Positions 11,476 to 21,978 of a DNA stretch of 64,000 nucleotides are shown here, one piece after another (the stretch's first letter is position 1; each line of letters starts with the position of its first letter). The stretch is from Periplaneta americana. Taxonomy: Eukaryota; Arthropoda; Insecta; Blattodea; Blattidae. The DNA lies in assembly GCF_040183065.1 (NCBI RefSeq), contig NC_091117.1, positions 111,107,001-111,171,000 of the forward strand, written 5' to 3'. The notes below the pieces were generated by a model. It saw only the letters and a program-made list of their open reading frames with translations, did no database searches and had not been told where the DNA came from. The position numbers and the translations under genes were made by a program.

Positions 11476-12361
11476 ATCATAACTCAGGCTGGTTCATTGT
11501 TTGTTTACACTTTTGAAGAAGTCCTTCAATAAGTATTCTGGATGTTCATGGAAGAGAAAGCTTTAAAGTGTAAGTATTCATACTAACCATAACAGAATTT
11601 AGAATTTTTACATTAATACAATTCAGGGCACCGTGCATGTACTACTAGTGGCATCTGGCTGAGGAGACAGTATGATCCGTTTCAATTACTGTTTTACGTT
11701 AACAGCTGAAGAAATGTGCTATATTGTCATTGAATGTGGCTTTCAATCAATAATTAGGGCTTGTAGGCAGCTTTTTTGAAAAGCTCACTTGAAACGGCGA
11801 TAAAATCTTTGCATTAGTGGACAGATGAACATAGTTTCGTTTCAGCAGAAGTAATGGAAGTCTGCAACTCTCTTACCTTACAAAGCAGTTTCATTTCAGC
11901 AGAAGTAATTGGAAGTCTGCAACTCTCTTATGTTACAAAGGAAAATTAGATGTAAGCATAAAATAATCATAGTAACAATAACATTATCATCATTATCTTC
12001 ATTACCATTGTAATAACTTCCTTCAGCACTCTTATTGAAGTAAGTATGTTAACCAAGTAAGACAACAATTTGAAAAAATCTAAATAATCCGGATTCCATA
12101 ACATGACATCTTTATTTTATGGGATCGAAATATTTGTAAATATATATGTGCCAATCTCTTGCAGGCTTTGGAGGGACCAGCAAACATATCACTGGAGTCA
12201 TATGTTACATAAACAATGAATATACTATTTTAAAGACGATCGGGCTCAACTGTGGAGAAAGCCTAATGCATAGAACTCAGAATCATATTCAAAAAATAGG
12301 CTTATAGATCTTCTTCCAAGGGAAAAGTTGCTCCTACTGCTTTTGAATTGAATTATAAATA
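11476..12361. other. no gene; contains one short tandem duplication
   Basis: Apart from the 54-bp duplication at 11833-11940, nothing is supported here. The Harbinger relic may extend a little into its start. Confidence 0.45.
11833..11940. repeat. 54-bp tandem duplication (2 copies)
   Basis: Units 11833-11886 and 11887-11940 both start agtttc and contain cagcagaagtaat and ggaagtctgcaactctctta. They differ by a few substitutions and an indel. Confidence 0.85.
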
Positions 12362-13086
12362 CAGTAAAACCTCGTTAATACGCTCCCCCTTATAACACTA
12401 TCCTGTTCATTATGCTCTTTTTATATGGTCCCTCAACCTTTCATATGAGTGGGTGAGAAGCCAAGGGTTACAAGTGACATTTCTAAGAACATGAGTTGAG
12501 TGCATCCAAGGCAAGGTAAAGCATCTCATATTTAGTGACAAAGAGATATATCTTTTAACCACATCACACTAGAATATATCTTTCAACCACATCACACTAG
12601 AATTGAAATACAAAATTTCACTGAATTTACGAAGGCTTAAGTACTTTCAACCACATTTTCTCAAATATATAATTTAAATGCACTTAAATCCCTTGGCTTC
12701 TAACCTCATATATAATCCTGCATAATTTTACCCTCGTGTAACACTTCCAAGTCCTGCTTGTAGCACTTTTTTGAGATTGGAAATGAGTAATAAATTCCAT
12801 ATAAATTGCGAAATATAAGGTTTAAAAGCATGGTGAAGAAATATGTTGCTGTGACTGTACTGAGGGTCATTGCACCACGAGTGCAAGAACGAAATTTCAT
12901 CCTCTCCTGAAAAAAACTTCATGTGTGCACTGTCGGAAGTTGCACTTCTGGTACTTTCCTTTGTATGAAGTGGTGTCTTAAAGTTGTTTTCCCCATTTCA
13001 TAACTCTTTCCCATCTATAGCGCTGTCCCACTTTTAACGCTTTAAGGTGACAGTCTCTTGACGAATGTAATAACAGAGTTATACTG
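12362..13086. mobile_element. non-autonomous pogo/Tigger-type element, 725 bp, TA TSD
   Basis: Left end CAGTAAAACCTCGTTAATAC at 12362-12381. The right end, read inward on the minus strand from 13086, is CAGTATAACTCTGTTATTAC: 16 of the first 20 bases match. Both ends are flanked by TA (12360-12361 and 13087-13088). The 'acctcgttaata' end is like those of pogo/Tigger elements. There is no transposase domain inside. A 28-bp tandem duplication (12546-12573, 12574-12601) is internal. Confidence 0.7.
12546..12601. repeat. 28-bp tandem duplication in the pogo-type element
   Basis: Two units atatatctt(t/c)..aaccacatcacactaga; a partial third (tttcaaccacat) follows near 12646. Confidence 0.85.
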
Positions 13087-13237
13087 TATGTGAAAAAAAT
13101 CCTATTGTTAGCAGAAACAGGACAGAAGTGGATTGCATCTTTCAAAGTGTAATAGTTGACTTATTAGTGAATGTTGAAAAAACAATAATTGTAGAAAAAA
13201 AACTGTAAATTCACTGTATGGAACTTATTTTTAGTTA

Positions 13238-13328
13238 GTTATTTATCAATGCTGTATCAACTACTAAGTTATTTAGCATCGATGGAATTTGTGGTAGTGA
13301 GTTGGTATTTGGCGAGATGAGACCGAGG
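13238..13328 (-). mobile_element. truncated SINE (type B), tail half
   Basis: Matches the tail half of the 30468-30716 copy in the same orientation (gctgtatcaactactaagtt... to ggcgagatgagacc). It then ends abruptly at the junction with mariner sequence at 13329, which suggests it was cut by the mariner rearrangement. Confidence 0.7.
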
Positions 13329-14361
13329 ATGATCAACAGCGAAACCAAGATGCTGAATATGTTCTGTTGTCATTGCACTGGTGTGCGGACGAGCATTGTC
13401 ATACTGTAGGAGCTGCTCCATATCTGGACGAACCCTTCAGTTTTTTTTAGAGTTTCACAGTACCTTACAGAATTAATGGTAGTGCCTTTAGGCATGAATT
13501 CCATTTGCATCACACCCTGAATATCCCAAAAGACTGTATGATATGGAGCAGCTCCTCCTACAGTGTGACAATGCTCGTCCACACACCAGTGCAGTGACAA
13601 CAGAACATATTCAGCATCTTGGTTTCACTGTTGTTGATCATCCTCCATATAGTCCCGACCTGGTACCATCAGATTTTCATCTGTTACCGAAACTTAAAGA
13701 ACACCTGAGAGGACATCTCTTTGATTCTGACGAAGTGGTGCAGACAAGTGAGACTGTGGTTCATTATGAGCACGAGCAGACCAACGTCGCACAGTACTGA
13801 TGTCAACACATTGATCACAATAAACAGCCTTCAATCTCCGATGAATGACTATCAGGAGCACATTTTCTGCTGTTAAAAATTCGATCACAGCATGCTGCTT
13901 CATACGCACTGACATAGTGCAGGTACATGCCATCATGTTTCAGGCTATAACTCAGAGTTCTCTACTGGCAGAGATATAAAACTTGCGTCACAGAAAGCAG
14001 AAAGTTCACTGAATACAATGTACTATCACTAATATTTTTAACTATATTCACAGTGATGTCCACACCTGTGGAGTAACGGTCAGTGCGTCTGGCCACAAAA
14101 CCAGGTGGCCCGGGTTCGAATCCCGATCAGGGCAAGTTACCTGGTTGAGGTTTTTTCCGGGGTTTTCCCTCAACCCAATACGAGCAAATGCTGGGTAACT
14201 TTCGGTGCTGGACCCCGGACTCACTTCACCAGCATTATCACCTTCATTTCATTCAGACGCTAAATAACCTAGATGTTGATACAGCGTCGTAAAATAACCC
14301 AATAAAAAAAAAATTCACAGTGATAAAAAAAATAGGAGGCATTATTTTCAGCACACCCTCG
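13329..14361 (-). pseudogene. rearranged mariner transposon, parts in opposite orientation
   Basis: The 5' end lies at about 14361 on the minus strand (TIR-like ACGAGGGTGTGCTGAAAATA, next to TA at 14362). Reading down, the N-terminal part (13936-13750) encodes KQHAVIEFLTAENV and DISTVRRW (helix-turn-helix region). The next block, 13540-13750, is in the opposite (+) orientation and encodes the C-terminal catalytic region CDNARPHTS...HPPYSPDLVPSDFHLL. Then 13537-13329 returns to the minus strand with HTVFWDIQGVM, EFMPKGTTINSVRYCETL and a second copy of the DNARPHTS block. So 13329-13424 and 13540-13641 form an inverted repeat. A 14058-14312 SINE sits in the 5' UTR, and the 3' TIR is missing. 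The protein is of the SETMAR/mariner D34D type; this copy cannot encode it. Confidence 0.75.
14058..14312 (+). mobile_element. full SINE (type A) with 12-bp TSD
   Basis: The target duplication attcacagtgat flanks it (14046-14057 and 14313-14324). The head has ctgtggagtaacggtcagtg (A-box region) and gggttcgaatcccgatcagg (B box). The body ends with gacgctaaataacctag and an A-run. It is inserted in the 5' UTR of the mariner relic. Confidence 0.9.
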
Positions 14362-14539
14362 TACATTAAAACTCAGCTCTCATAATATAGATACAATGAA
14401 AGTTTATGAAAATAAGTTCTGTTTTGAAACAAATTTATATGCCGTGAAATTCCTTGAATTTCACCATTTTCTCTTCTGGTTGTCATTCTAGGTATAGTTT
14501 ATATCTCTAAAATAAACTATAAAAAAATGGGTAACGGCA

Positions 14540-14646
14540 TATTTCTTATATTATAGAGCATATTTCTGGAATTTTAATTTCATAAATGCATATTATACTG
14601 CATATTTTGGCGATTTTTAGGGCATAAAAATCCTAGCCCTAGTTAT
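14540..14646. other. possible hAT-type element end with gcatatt subterminal repeats
   Basis: The words gcatattt, gcatatttctgg, gcatattat, gcatattttggcg and ggcataaaaatcctagccct cluster here, as in hAT-type subterminal regions. No partner end was found, so this may be a solo end. Confidence 0.25.
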
Positions 14647-14939
14647 TACATAGTGTCACGTGTTCATGTTCTCGACATGTTTGAATATATGTCACTTATA
14701 CACTGCTCAAAACAATTAGGAGAACACTTATAATAAATTGTATAGGTTATTGATTTTTGAAGCTGTGATAGTGAAAATTGGTAAATATATAAATTGAAAC
14801 ATAAATTTCATCTATGGATAATAATTGTAAAGATTCATGGCCTGAATTCAGAGTAAATATCTGAAATAAGAAATCTTTGATTATGGAAGGCCCTGACAAC
14901 TTCTAATTGGTCAGCTTTCTGATATTACTATGGTAAAGA

Positions 14940-15574
14940 GTGCTGATTATTGCCTTGCTTATAAAAGTTTCTGACAAAATAAAACATTTAAATGAGATTG
15001 AAGTGTATCATGCTCTACTTCTCTTACAAGAAAGTCAAGCTTTGCGACAAGTGGCTAGAGAGTTTGATGTTTCTGTGATGTCCAGGTTATGCAACAGCTA
15101 CAGAGAGACAGGTCAGTATTATACCTGGCCAGGGCTGTACACATAAAACAAACCTCTGCCAAGACAGATACATTGTCACATCTGCTCTTCGACAGCATAC
15201 AAAAACTGCAAGAGACCTGCTAAATGATCTCCATATGGCTTCCGGAGTCCATGTTTCAGACCAAACCATAACGAACAGATTAAGGGAAAAAATATACGGC
15301 AAGAAAGGCCTGTTAAAAAATCATGCTTAACAAATCGACATAAAGCATCAAGACATGTTTGCCTAACCATACTGATTAAAACCTGAACCAGTGGCAATCT
15401 GTACTCTTATCTGACAAATCCAGGTATCGTCTTACACATTGTAATGGTCATTTAAGGATGTGAACACGACCAAGGGAAAGACTGTCTGTAGCATGTGTAG
15501 GAAGTTTATAAATTTGGTACGGGTTCCATAATGATCTGAGCTGGTATTATGTATTATAATCCTATGGATCTCGT
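14940..15574 (+). pseudogene. Tc1-like transposase, N-terminal and central part
   Basis: The first frame encodes the paired-like helix-turn-helix region (HLNEIEVYHALLLLQESQ, QVAREFDVSVMSRLCNSYRE). A shifted frame from about 15130 continues with ALRQHTKTARDLLNDLHMAS and VHVSDQTITNRLRE, the second DNA-binding subdomain. Later pieces give LLSDKSRYRLTHCNGHLRM, around the first catalytic acid (normally D in DESR, here K-S-R: either a mutation or decay), and GIMYYNPMDLVI at the break. Multiple frameshifts and stops. The catalytic remainder follows at 28111. Typical Tc1 transposases are about 340 residues. Confidence 0.75.
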
Positions 15575-15640
15575 AATTGAGGAGCGTTTTTGCAAAAGTT
15601 GATAGATGCAGAAATTTTCGAAAATGAGTTATATATGGAT

Positions 15641-15894
15641 TTTATTTTATTTGGTTATTTTACGACGCTGTATCAACATCTAGGTTATTTAACGTCTGAA
15701 TGATATGAAGGTGATAATGCCAGTGAAATGAGTCCGGGGTCCAGCACCAAAAGTTACCCAGCATTTGCTCGTATTGGGTTGAGGGAAAACCCCGGAAAAA
15801 ACCTCAACCTGGTAACTTGCCCCGACCAGGATTCGAACCCAGGCCACCTGGTTTCGCGGCCAGACGCGCTGACCGTTACTCCACAGGTGTGGAC
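15641..15894 (-). mobile_element. full SINE (type A) with 12-bp TSD
   Basis: The target duplication ttatatatggat is at 15629-15640 and 15895-15906. On the minus strand the head (ccacacctgtggagtaacgg) is at 15894 and the tail, with the A-rich end, is at 15641. Very similar to the 14058 copy. Confidence 0.9.
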
Positions 15895-16482
15895 TTATAT
15901 ATGGATATCGTATGTTTTCTAGCTCCAGAATCGATCTATGCAGTGGCGAATATTTAGAGCATGCAGTGCATGCCCTATATTGTTTGACTGTGTGTGCTCT
16001 GTTTATTTTTTTCATACAGATTTTGATATCAGGTTTAAAAGTTGCATATTAGACTGCAAACTTATGTATGAATGACGTTGAAGTCCGCCCAGGTTAGATT
16101 GCACTATGTTATATGCAAGGCATGCATCTCTGGCAAAACTGCCTTATAGCCTCGAGGTGTGTTACTATCTACAGGCTTGACCTTCGCCAATACAAAAGGA
16201 AGGAATTTGTAAGGGTGTGAGAACCCGTCGCTCTTGTCGTCAGAAAAGCAAATTCCACCCTGCATGCTGTGGAATAACGCACACCATTCTGCTAGTTAGA
16301 CCATAAATTTTCATGGTTATCCTGACACTGAGTAGGCTACAATGACCGAAACGGGACTATTGTTCACCATTCTAGAAGCCTTGAGTTGTGTCTATCCACA
16401 ATTTGAATTCAGTTAGTCTTGCATAGTGCAGTGTTAAAGTGTTTTTCTTATAGTGAAGTGTGTACTGTTATCTTTTGTAAAG

Positions 16483-18653
16483 ATGGGTGAGTGTAATGAC
16501 ATATGTGAATGTGACATTTGCAAACTGAAATCAAAACCCTTTCGATTATTGAACTTCGAAGAAAAACAAATTATTTTTTCTCGGGACAGACCAGTACCTA
16601 AATTAACGAACTTAATAAGCTGTAATAAGAGGGGAATAAATCGTTATTTTAACACAAAACTCTATGAACAACACAAGTGGTTGACAGGGTGCGAAGAATT
16701 AAAAAAAATATTTTGCTGGCCGTGTTTACTGTTCGAAATTTCGGACGTTAAATCGCCATGGACCAGTACAGGCTACTGTGACCTCAACAACCTACACACT
16801 GCCATCAGCAGACATGAAAAATCTGTCAGTCATATTAATGCGTATCTTACATATAAAGAATTTGGTAAAGTGCGTGTAGATATTGCAATAAATGAACACA
16901 GACGATTGACGGTTGAAAACCACAATACTAAAGTGAAAAGGAACCGCAAAGTACTGAAACGTTTAATAAATGTCGTGTGTTTCCTCGCGTATCAGGAACT
17001 TCCATTTCGCGGGCATCGCGAAAACCTCGATTCACTTAACCATGGAAATTATATTGAGCTCATTAACTTAATAGCAGAATATGACAATTTGTTAGCTGAG
17101 CATCTTAGCAGCTCAACAATTTTTTCTGGCATGTCCAGCAACATTCAAAACGATATAATACAGTGTGTTTGTAACGTTTTATTAGGGACCATCAGAAAGG
17201 AAATTCAAGCTACTCCTTTTATAGCCATATTACTAGACGAAGCCTCTGATGTGTCCAGCTTTCTACTGTTATCAGATACGTGTCTCCATCTGGAGACATT
17301 GAGGAGAGGTTTCTGAGTTATATGGACGTAAGTAAAGATCGTTCTGCAGTTCATTTAGCTACCCATGTCATGACAGTAGTTAATGATCTGAATTGTTCCA
17401 AGAAAATTGTAGCTCAGGCATATGACAGGGCTGCAGTGTTTTCTGGAATGCTGGGTGGTATACAAGCATTGGTTAGACAGTCTTTTCCAAATCCCCTCTT
17501 TGTCCTTTGCCTAGCCAATAGGCTTAATCTAGTTCTCACTCAATCTGTTAACTACATAAAAGAGTAAAATATTTTTCAGTACCCTTAGCGGTCTAACGTC
17601 TTTCTTTTCACAGTCTACTAAAAGAACCCAGTTGCTGGACGAAATTGCAGGCCGTCATTTACCCAAAGTAGCACCAACTCGTTGGAACTATAATGAAAGA
17701 TTAATCAGGGTAATCAAAAGCGACCATGAGAGTTTCATTGCAGTTTTTAATTCAATTCTAGAAAATCCAACTTGTTGGGATGGTGATTCTGTTGCTGCAT
17801 CCAAGGGTTTCCTTGCTTTTTTAGAGGATTTCACAAACTGTTTTCTTCTCACAGTTTTTTCCGACATTTTTGATCTTACGGAGCACCTTTATAAGATACT
17901 CCAAACTAAACATATGGACATTGAGTTTTGCTCTAAGGAAGTGATGGGAACAAGTAAACTGTTGTCGGAAATGAGAAATAATTTCGCCGATTGCTATAAT
18001 CGCAGTGCTGTGATGGCTGGTGCACCGCAGCCGCCGAGAAAAAAAAGAGCAGTTGCTCTTGACACCCCAGCAGATCCAACATTTTCCTTCCGTAGACTCT
18101 ATGTCGAAATTCTTGACAACATCACCATGCAAATGAACACTAGGTTTGAAAATATTGCGTCGCTAAAATTCATTGAACTTCTTGATTCTTCGAAGTTCTT
18201 GCAGTACGAAAATGAGTTTCCCACGTCTGCTTTAACCAGCCTTCAAGAAACGTACGGCAGCTAAATTTTGACACTGTTTCTCTTCGAAGTGAGTGTAATG
18301 TTATCTTTAAGAAACCTACGTTTCAGAACATGAAAAGTATCCGCGAAATTCTAGATCATATAACTTCAAATGGACTCCAAGAGATGTTGCCCGAATTGTA
18401 TAAATTGTGCAATCTCATTCTTACCATTCCTGTAACAACAGCTGAGGTAGAACGATCATTTTCCACACTGAAACGTATCAAAACCTATGCCCGCAGTACG
18501 ATGAGTGAAGACCGTTTAAGTGGACTTGCTGTCATCTCCATTGAAAAGGAGATGTTAAAATCAATTAAGACAGTCTCAACTTCAACTTTTTACGATGCAG
18601 TTATTGAGGAATTCGTCAAGCAGGAGAGGCGGCTGGATTTCATATATAAGTAG
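16483..18653 (+). pseudogene. ZMYM1-like hAT transposase, three frameshifts
   Basis: The start ATG at 16483 (MGECNDICECDICKLKSKPF) aligns with the internal Met16 of the intact 57574-59736 protein. Domains in order: a TTF-type zinc-finger region (HKWLTGCEELKKIFCWPCLL), a DUF4371-like block with the first catalytic Asp (AILLDEASDVSS), the second Asp (AQAYDRAAVFSGMLGG, normally TYDGASVMSG), PTRWNY, and the C-terminal hAT dimerisation block with Glu (TTAEVERSFSTLKRIKTYAR). Frame changes occur near 17275, 17565 and 18262; each is repairable by a single base, so the copy is fairly young. It encoded the transposase of the 15941-18866 element. Confidence 0.88.
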
Positions 18654-18740
18654 AACGGTGAGTAATGAAAATAATTAACTTTTCTTCTATTATGCAAAAT
18701 AGAAATTACTTTGGAATAACTAATACGAAATAATAATATG

Positions 18741-18778
<38 letters not shown>
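18741..18778. repeat. (ATA)n microsatellite
   Basis: About 12 ATA units close to the 3' end of the hAT element. Confidence 0.9.
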
Positions 18779-18912
18779 CATCTCTACCAGTGTCCCATCC
18801 CTTCAAAGAGAAATTATGGTAATTGACTAGTGCATGCCTTGGTCTTGACCTCACGCTTCGCCACTGGATCTATGAACTCATATTTAGCAAAACTTGTTTC
18901 ATACTATATGTA

Positions 18913-18998
18913 GCGAATATGAAGTGAAATACTTTTCAAAACAGTATTCATTCACGAGTGACTTCAGACAAGTTTTAAGTAAGAGCATTTTCCAATGT
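18913..18998. repeat. 86-bp perfect direct repeat, copy 1
   Basis: Starts gcgaatatgaagtgaaatac and ends cattttccaatgt. Identical, base for base as I read it, to 21814-21899. The Penelope element lies between the copies. Confidence 0.92.
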
Positions 18999-19218
18999 AT
19001 ATTCCAGGTTTTTTCAAAACTCGATAGATGCTGTCAGTTAGTTAAAGCAAAACTCGATAGATGTTCGAGTCCTTATTTGAAATATGTGCAGGGTAAAGTA
19101 AAATAGTTTTCAACATAGTATTTCAGACAATTTACTTTTATTAAGTTTGCCGGCAGAATTGGAATGCTATTAATTCGAAATTTTCTCGGGCTTCCAGCCA
19201 GGTCATGTTGGTGATCCA

Positions 19219-19246
19219 CCGACGTTTCGAGGATGTTCATCTTCAG
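19219..19246 (-). ncRNA. hammerhead-ribozyme-like core in the Penelope 3' end
   Basis: On the minus strand the sequence reads CTGAAGA, then tgaacatcctc, then GAAA, then cgtcgg. CUGANGA...GAAA is the conserved hammerhead core, and Penelope-like elements are known to carry minimal type I hammerheads near their ends. Stem II would be very short (a g-a-t/a-t-c pairing around aaca), and stem III is minimal, so folding should be tested. Confidence 0.4.
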
Positions 19247-19277
19247 GGTTAAATGATGTCTGAGGGTACCTAGCTCC

Positions 19278-21665
19278 TTAATTTATAGTGCCAGAGGGAG
19301 TCAGCCGAGGAGCTGTGCGCCAATTGGCTGTTATTAGTGCGGACCGCGGCGAGAATGCTGCCGACGTGTCGTCTTGCTTTGTGCTTTCCGGCTGAATGAC
19401 CTTGGGTCTCACGGTGGGCTCGCCGGACGAGTTCTCATGTGTCCTCCGCTGATGACGGCCCGTCATCCGGGCGGTGAGAAATTTAATGGCCGGTGCCCAT
19501 GCCGCGCTTAGTTGGAGACCCGAGTCCCGGTTCAGGTTACCGTGTTCCGCCGCTATGGCCAGGGTTTCTTTTACTCTTCTATCCCAATAGCCCGCACACT
19601 TTACCAGGACCTCGGTGTTATTGAAATTAGCCCTATGGCTTTTTTCAATGCAATGTTCAGCCAATCCGGATTTTTCGGGCTGCATTAATCTGATGCTTCT
19701 TTGATGTTCCGAAAGACGCGTCGCTATTGTGCGTCCAGTCTGTCCAATGTAAGCCGCATCACATTCACACGGGATGCGGTAGATCCCTGGTACTCTGAGG
19801 CCTAGATCATCTTTTACTGATCTGACCTTGTTCCTGATTTTTGGCGGAGGTTTGTGGATTGTTTTTATTCCATTCTTGTGGAGCAGTCTGCTTATCTTTC
19901 CCGACAACTTCCCTGTGAATGGTAGACAGGCTGTGGCTGGTTTTTCCGCTTCTAGTGAGTCCGTGATGGGCTGCTGCTGCTGCTTCTTGTGTCTTGCTCT
20001 ATTCAAAGAGGCCGTGATGTCTTTAGCCAAATATCCATTCTGCTGGAGGGTGAGCTTCAGGTGTTGAAATTCAGTGTCTAATTGCTCGGGGTCCGATATA
20101 GAGACTGCTCTATGGGCCAGTGTGTTAAGTATGCCCATCCTCTGTGCTTTGTGGTGGAAACTATTCGCGTTCAGGTACAAGTTGGTGTGTGTGGGTTTAC
20201 GGTATACCGCATGGCCAAGAGATCCGTTGTTATTTCTGGAGATAAGGATGTCCAGAAATGGGAGTTTACCGTTCGTTTCAACCTCGTGAACTGGATCTGG
20301 GGTCGTAGACTGTTCATATGCCTGAGAAAATCTGGTAATGTGTCTTGTCCATGAGGCCAGATGACGAACGTATCGTCTACGTATCTGAAGAAATGTGTAG
20401 GCTTTAATGGCGCTGTAGCTAGTATTTCATTCTCCAGATGCTCCATATAGTAGTTGGCGATGGCTGGTGAAAGCGGAGAACCCATGGCGACTCCGTCTAT
20501 CTGTTCATAGTAGGTGTTGTTCTGTAGAAAATATGTGGAGGTGAGCGTGTGGCAGAACAATTCCGTGATGTCAGGTGGAAATTGATCGGAAAGCAGTAGC
20601 ATGGCTTCCGAGAGTGGAACCCTGGTGAAGAGGGACACTACATCGAAGCTGACTAGAAGGTCGGACGGTTTCACTTTGATGTTGTCGAGGATCTGTACAA
20701 ATTGTGTAGAGTTCTTCACATGATGTACGCACCCACCCACCAGTGGTTGCAGCAGGTTGGTGAGAGAGCGGGCCAAGCGATACGTAGGGCTGCCAATCGC
20801 ATCCACTATAGGCCTTAGCGGTACCTCCGGCTTATGTATCTTGAGTAGACCATATAACCTGGGTGGTATACTGCCTGACGGTGAAACTAACCGCTTACTC
20901 TCGGCGCGGAGACTGGATTTCTTGATTAGCTGGTTGGTGCGTCTCTCTACTGAGCTGGTGGGATCCTTCTTGAGAATTTTATAGGCCGGATCGTTCAGTA
21001 GTTGATCGATCTTCTCCTGATACTGCGTTGAGGAAAGGAGGACTATGGCGTTTCCCTTATCCGCTGGCAGAACGACTAAGTTGTCGTTCTTCCCAAGCAG
21101 CTGCAAGGCTCTATTCTCCTCTCGGCTGATGTTGGGCTTAGGAATGGTGGCCTTGGTAACAGCCCTGGCAACTTCCCGGCGTATTTCCTCCGCGCTGTCT
21201 GGTGGGAGCTGGTGGATAGCGCCTTCAATACTGCTAATGATGTCTGCGACTGGAATTTTCTTTGGAGCGGGAGCGAAGTTGAGACCCCTGGCAAGTACTG
21301 ATATGGTGGCCTCATCTAGCTGCTGGTCCATGAGGTTGATTATGATGCGACTGGTCTCTAATGGCGGTACTGACTCTGTAGATCTGATTAGGCCTTCGAA
21401 TTTCTTGGTGTGTCGTTTCGTGCATCACAGAAGAGATGCCATGCCTTGTGTGAACGAGGACTCATCCACCCTGTCCCAATCCATAGGCGAAAGTCTACTC
21501 GAGAGAGCCAGACAGGATTCTAACAGTTTTTGGTCGATTACTGACAGCTCGAACCGGAGATGTTTAATCCGTTCTCTAACCAGTGCTAGGCTAGTGTGTC
21601 TCAATATCTTGGCCGTTGTATTGTTCTTGACTGGATAGCGGAGTCTGACAAACTTCGGTGTGACT
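19278..21665 (-). pseudogene. Penelope RT-GIY-YIG polyprotein with one stop and one frameshift
   Basis: One frame runs from about 21665 to 20285, broken only by a TGA near 21424, then continues after a one-base shift near 20285 to the stop at 19278. RT motifs in order: NLVVLPADKGNAIVLL, PRLYGLLKIHKP, SFDVVSLFTRVPLSEA, GVAMGSPLSPAIAN and FFRYVDDTFVIW (catalytic YVDD). The endonuclease carries GIYRIPCECDAAYIGQTGR...RLSEHQ (GIY-YIG; the Arg is in TGRTIATR) with a CxC just upstream of YIG. About 790 codons, as expected for the family. Other arthropod PLEs make RNA and a nuclear protein that primes at nicked DNA. With one stop and one shift the copy is inactive but recent. Confidence 0.9.
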
Positions 21666-21813
21666 TTCGAATTATCACGTCGCCAGGAAAGCTTCAGTAG
21701 TTATTGGAATGCTATTATTTTTTCGCTGAGACGGAAGCTATTTGATCTCCCTCCCTCCCCAAACTAAAGCTTCACTGTTTAGGATTTCTCCCACTCAACT
21801 TGACAGTGAAGTG

Positions 21814-21899
21814 GCGAATATGAAGTGAAATACTTTTCAAAACAGTATTCATTCACGAGTGACTTCAGACAAGTTTTAAGTAAGAGCATTTTCCAATGT
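21814..21899. repeat. 86-bp perfect direct repeat, copy 2
   Basis: Second copy of 18913-18998. With the Penelope removed the two copies would have been about 346 bp apart, so they are probably a pre-existing duplication in the 5' region of the AATT-flanked element. Confidence 0.92.
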
Positions 21900-21978
21900 T
21901 GTGACATTCCAGATAGTTTCTGTGTGTGAATAATGGATCAAAGAGGTGAAATGATTATGATTCAAAAAGTAGTGGGTG

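Larger units (their letters stand above)
15941..18866 (+). mobile_element. hAT transposon (2.93 kb) with perfect 8-bp TSD
   Basis: Ends CAGTGGCGAA (15941) and TTCGCCACTG (to 18866) are a perfect 10-bp TIR. The target duplication gatctatg is perfect (15933-15940 and 18867-18874). The gene inside is broken by three frameshifts. Same TIR class as the elements at 21979, 24755 and 57526. Confidence 0.92.
19173..21702 (-). mobile_element. Penelope-like retroelement, nearly intact, 15-bp TSD
   Basis: The target duplication attggaatgctatta flanks it (19158-19172 and 21703-21717). On the minus strand it encodes a reverse transcriptase followed by a GIY-YIG endonuclease, the order that defines Penelope-like elements. 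GC content is higher than in its surroundings. The 3' end (19173-19260) has a hammerhead-like core. Confidence 0.9.

Noticed and set aside
15689..15922. Short frames on both strands with 'CPDQDSNPGHLV' type peptide
   Set aside because: These are translations of the SINE type A body, a common source of false gene models.
20757..20984. 75-codon plus-strand frame in the Penelope
   Set aside because: A shadow of the RT on the other strand.
21045..21638. 197-codon plus-strand frame
   Set aside because: It lies opposite the conserved Penelope RT N-terminal region and has no domain; a shadow.
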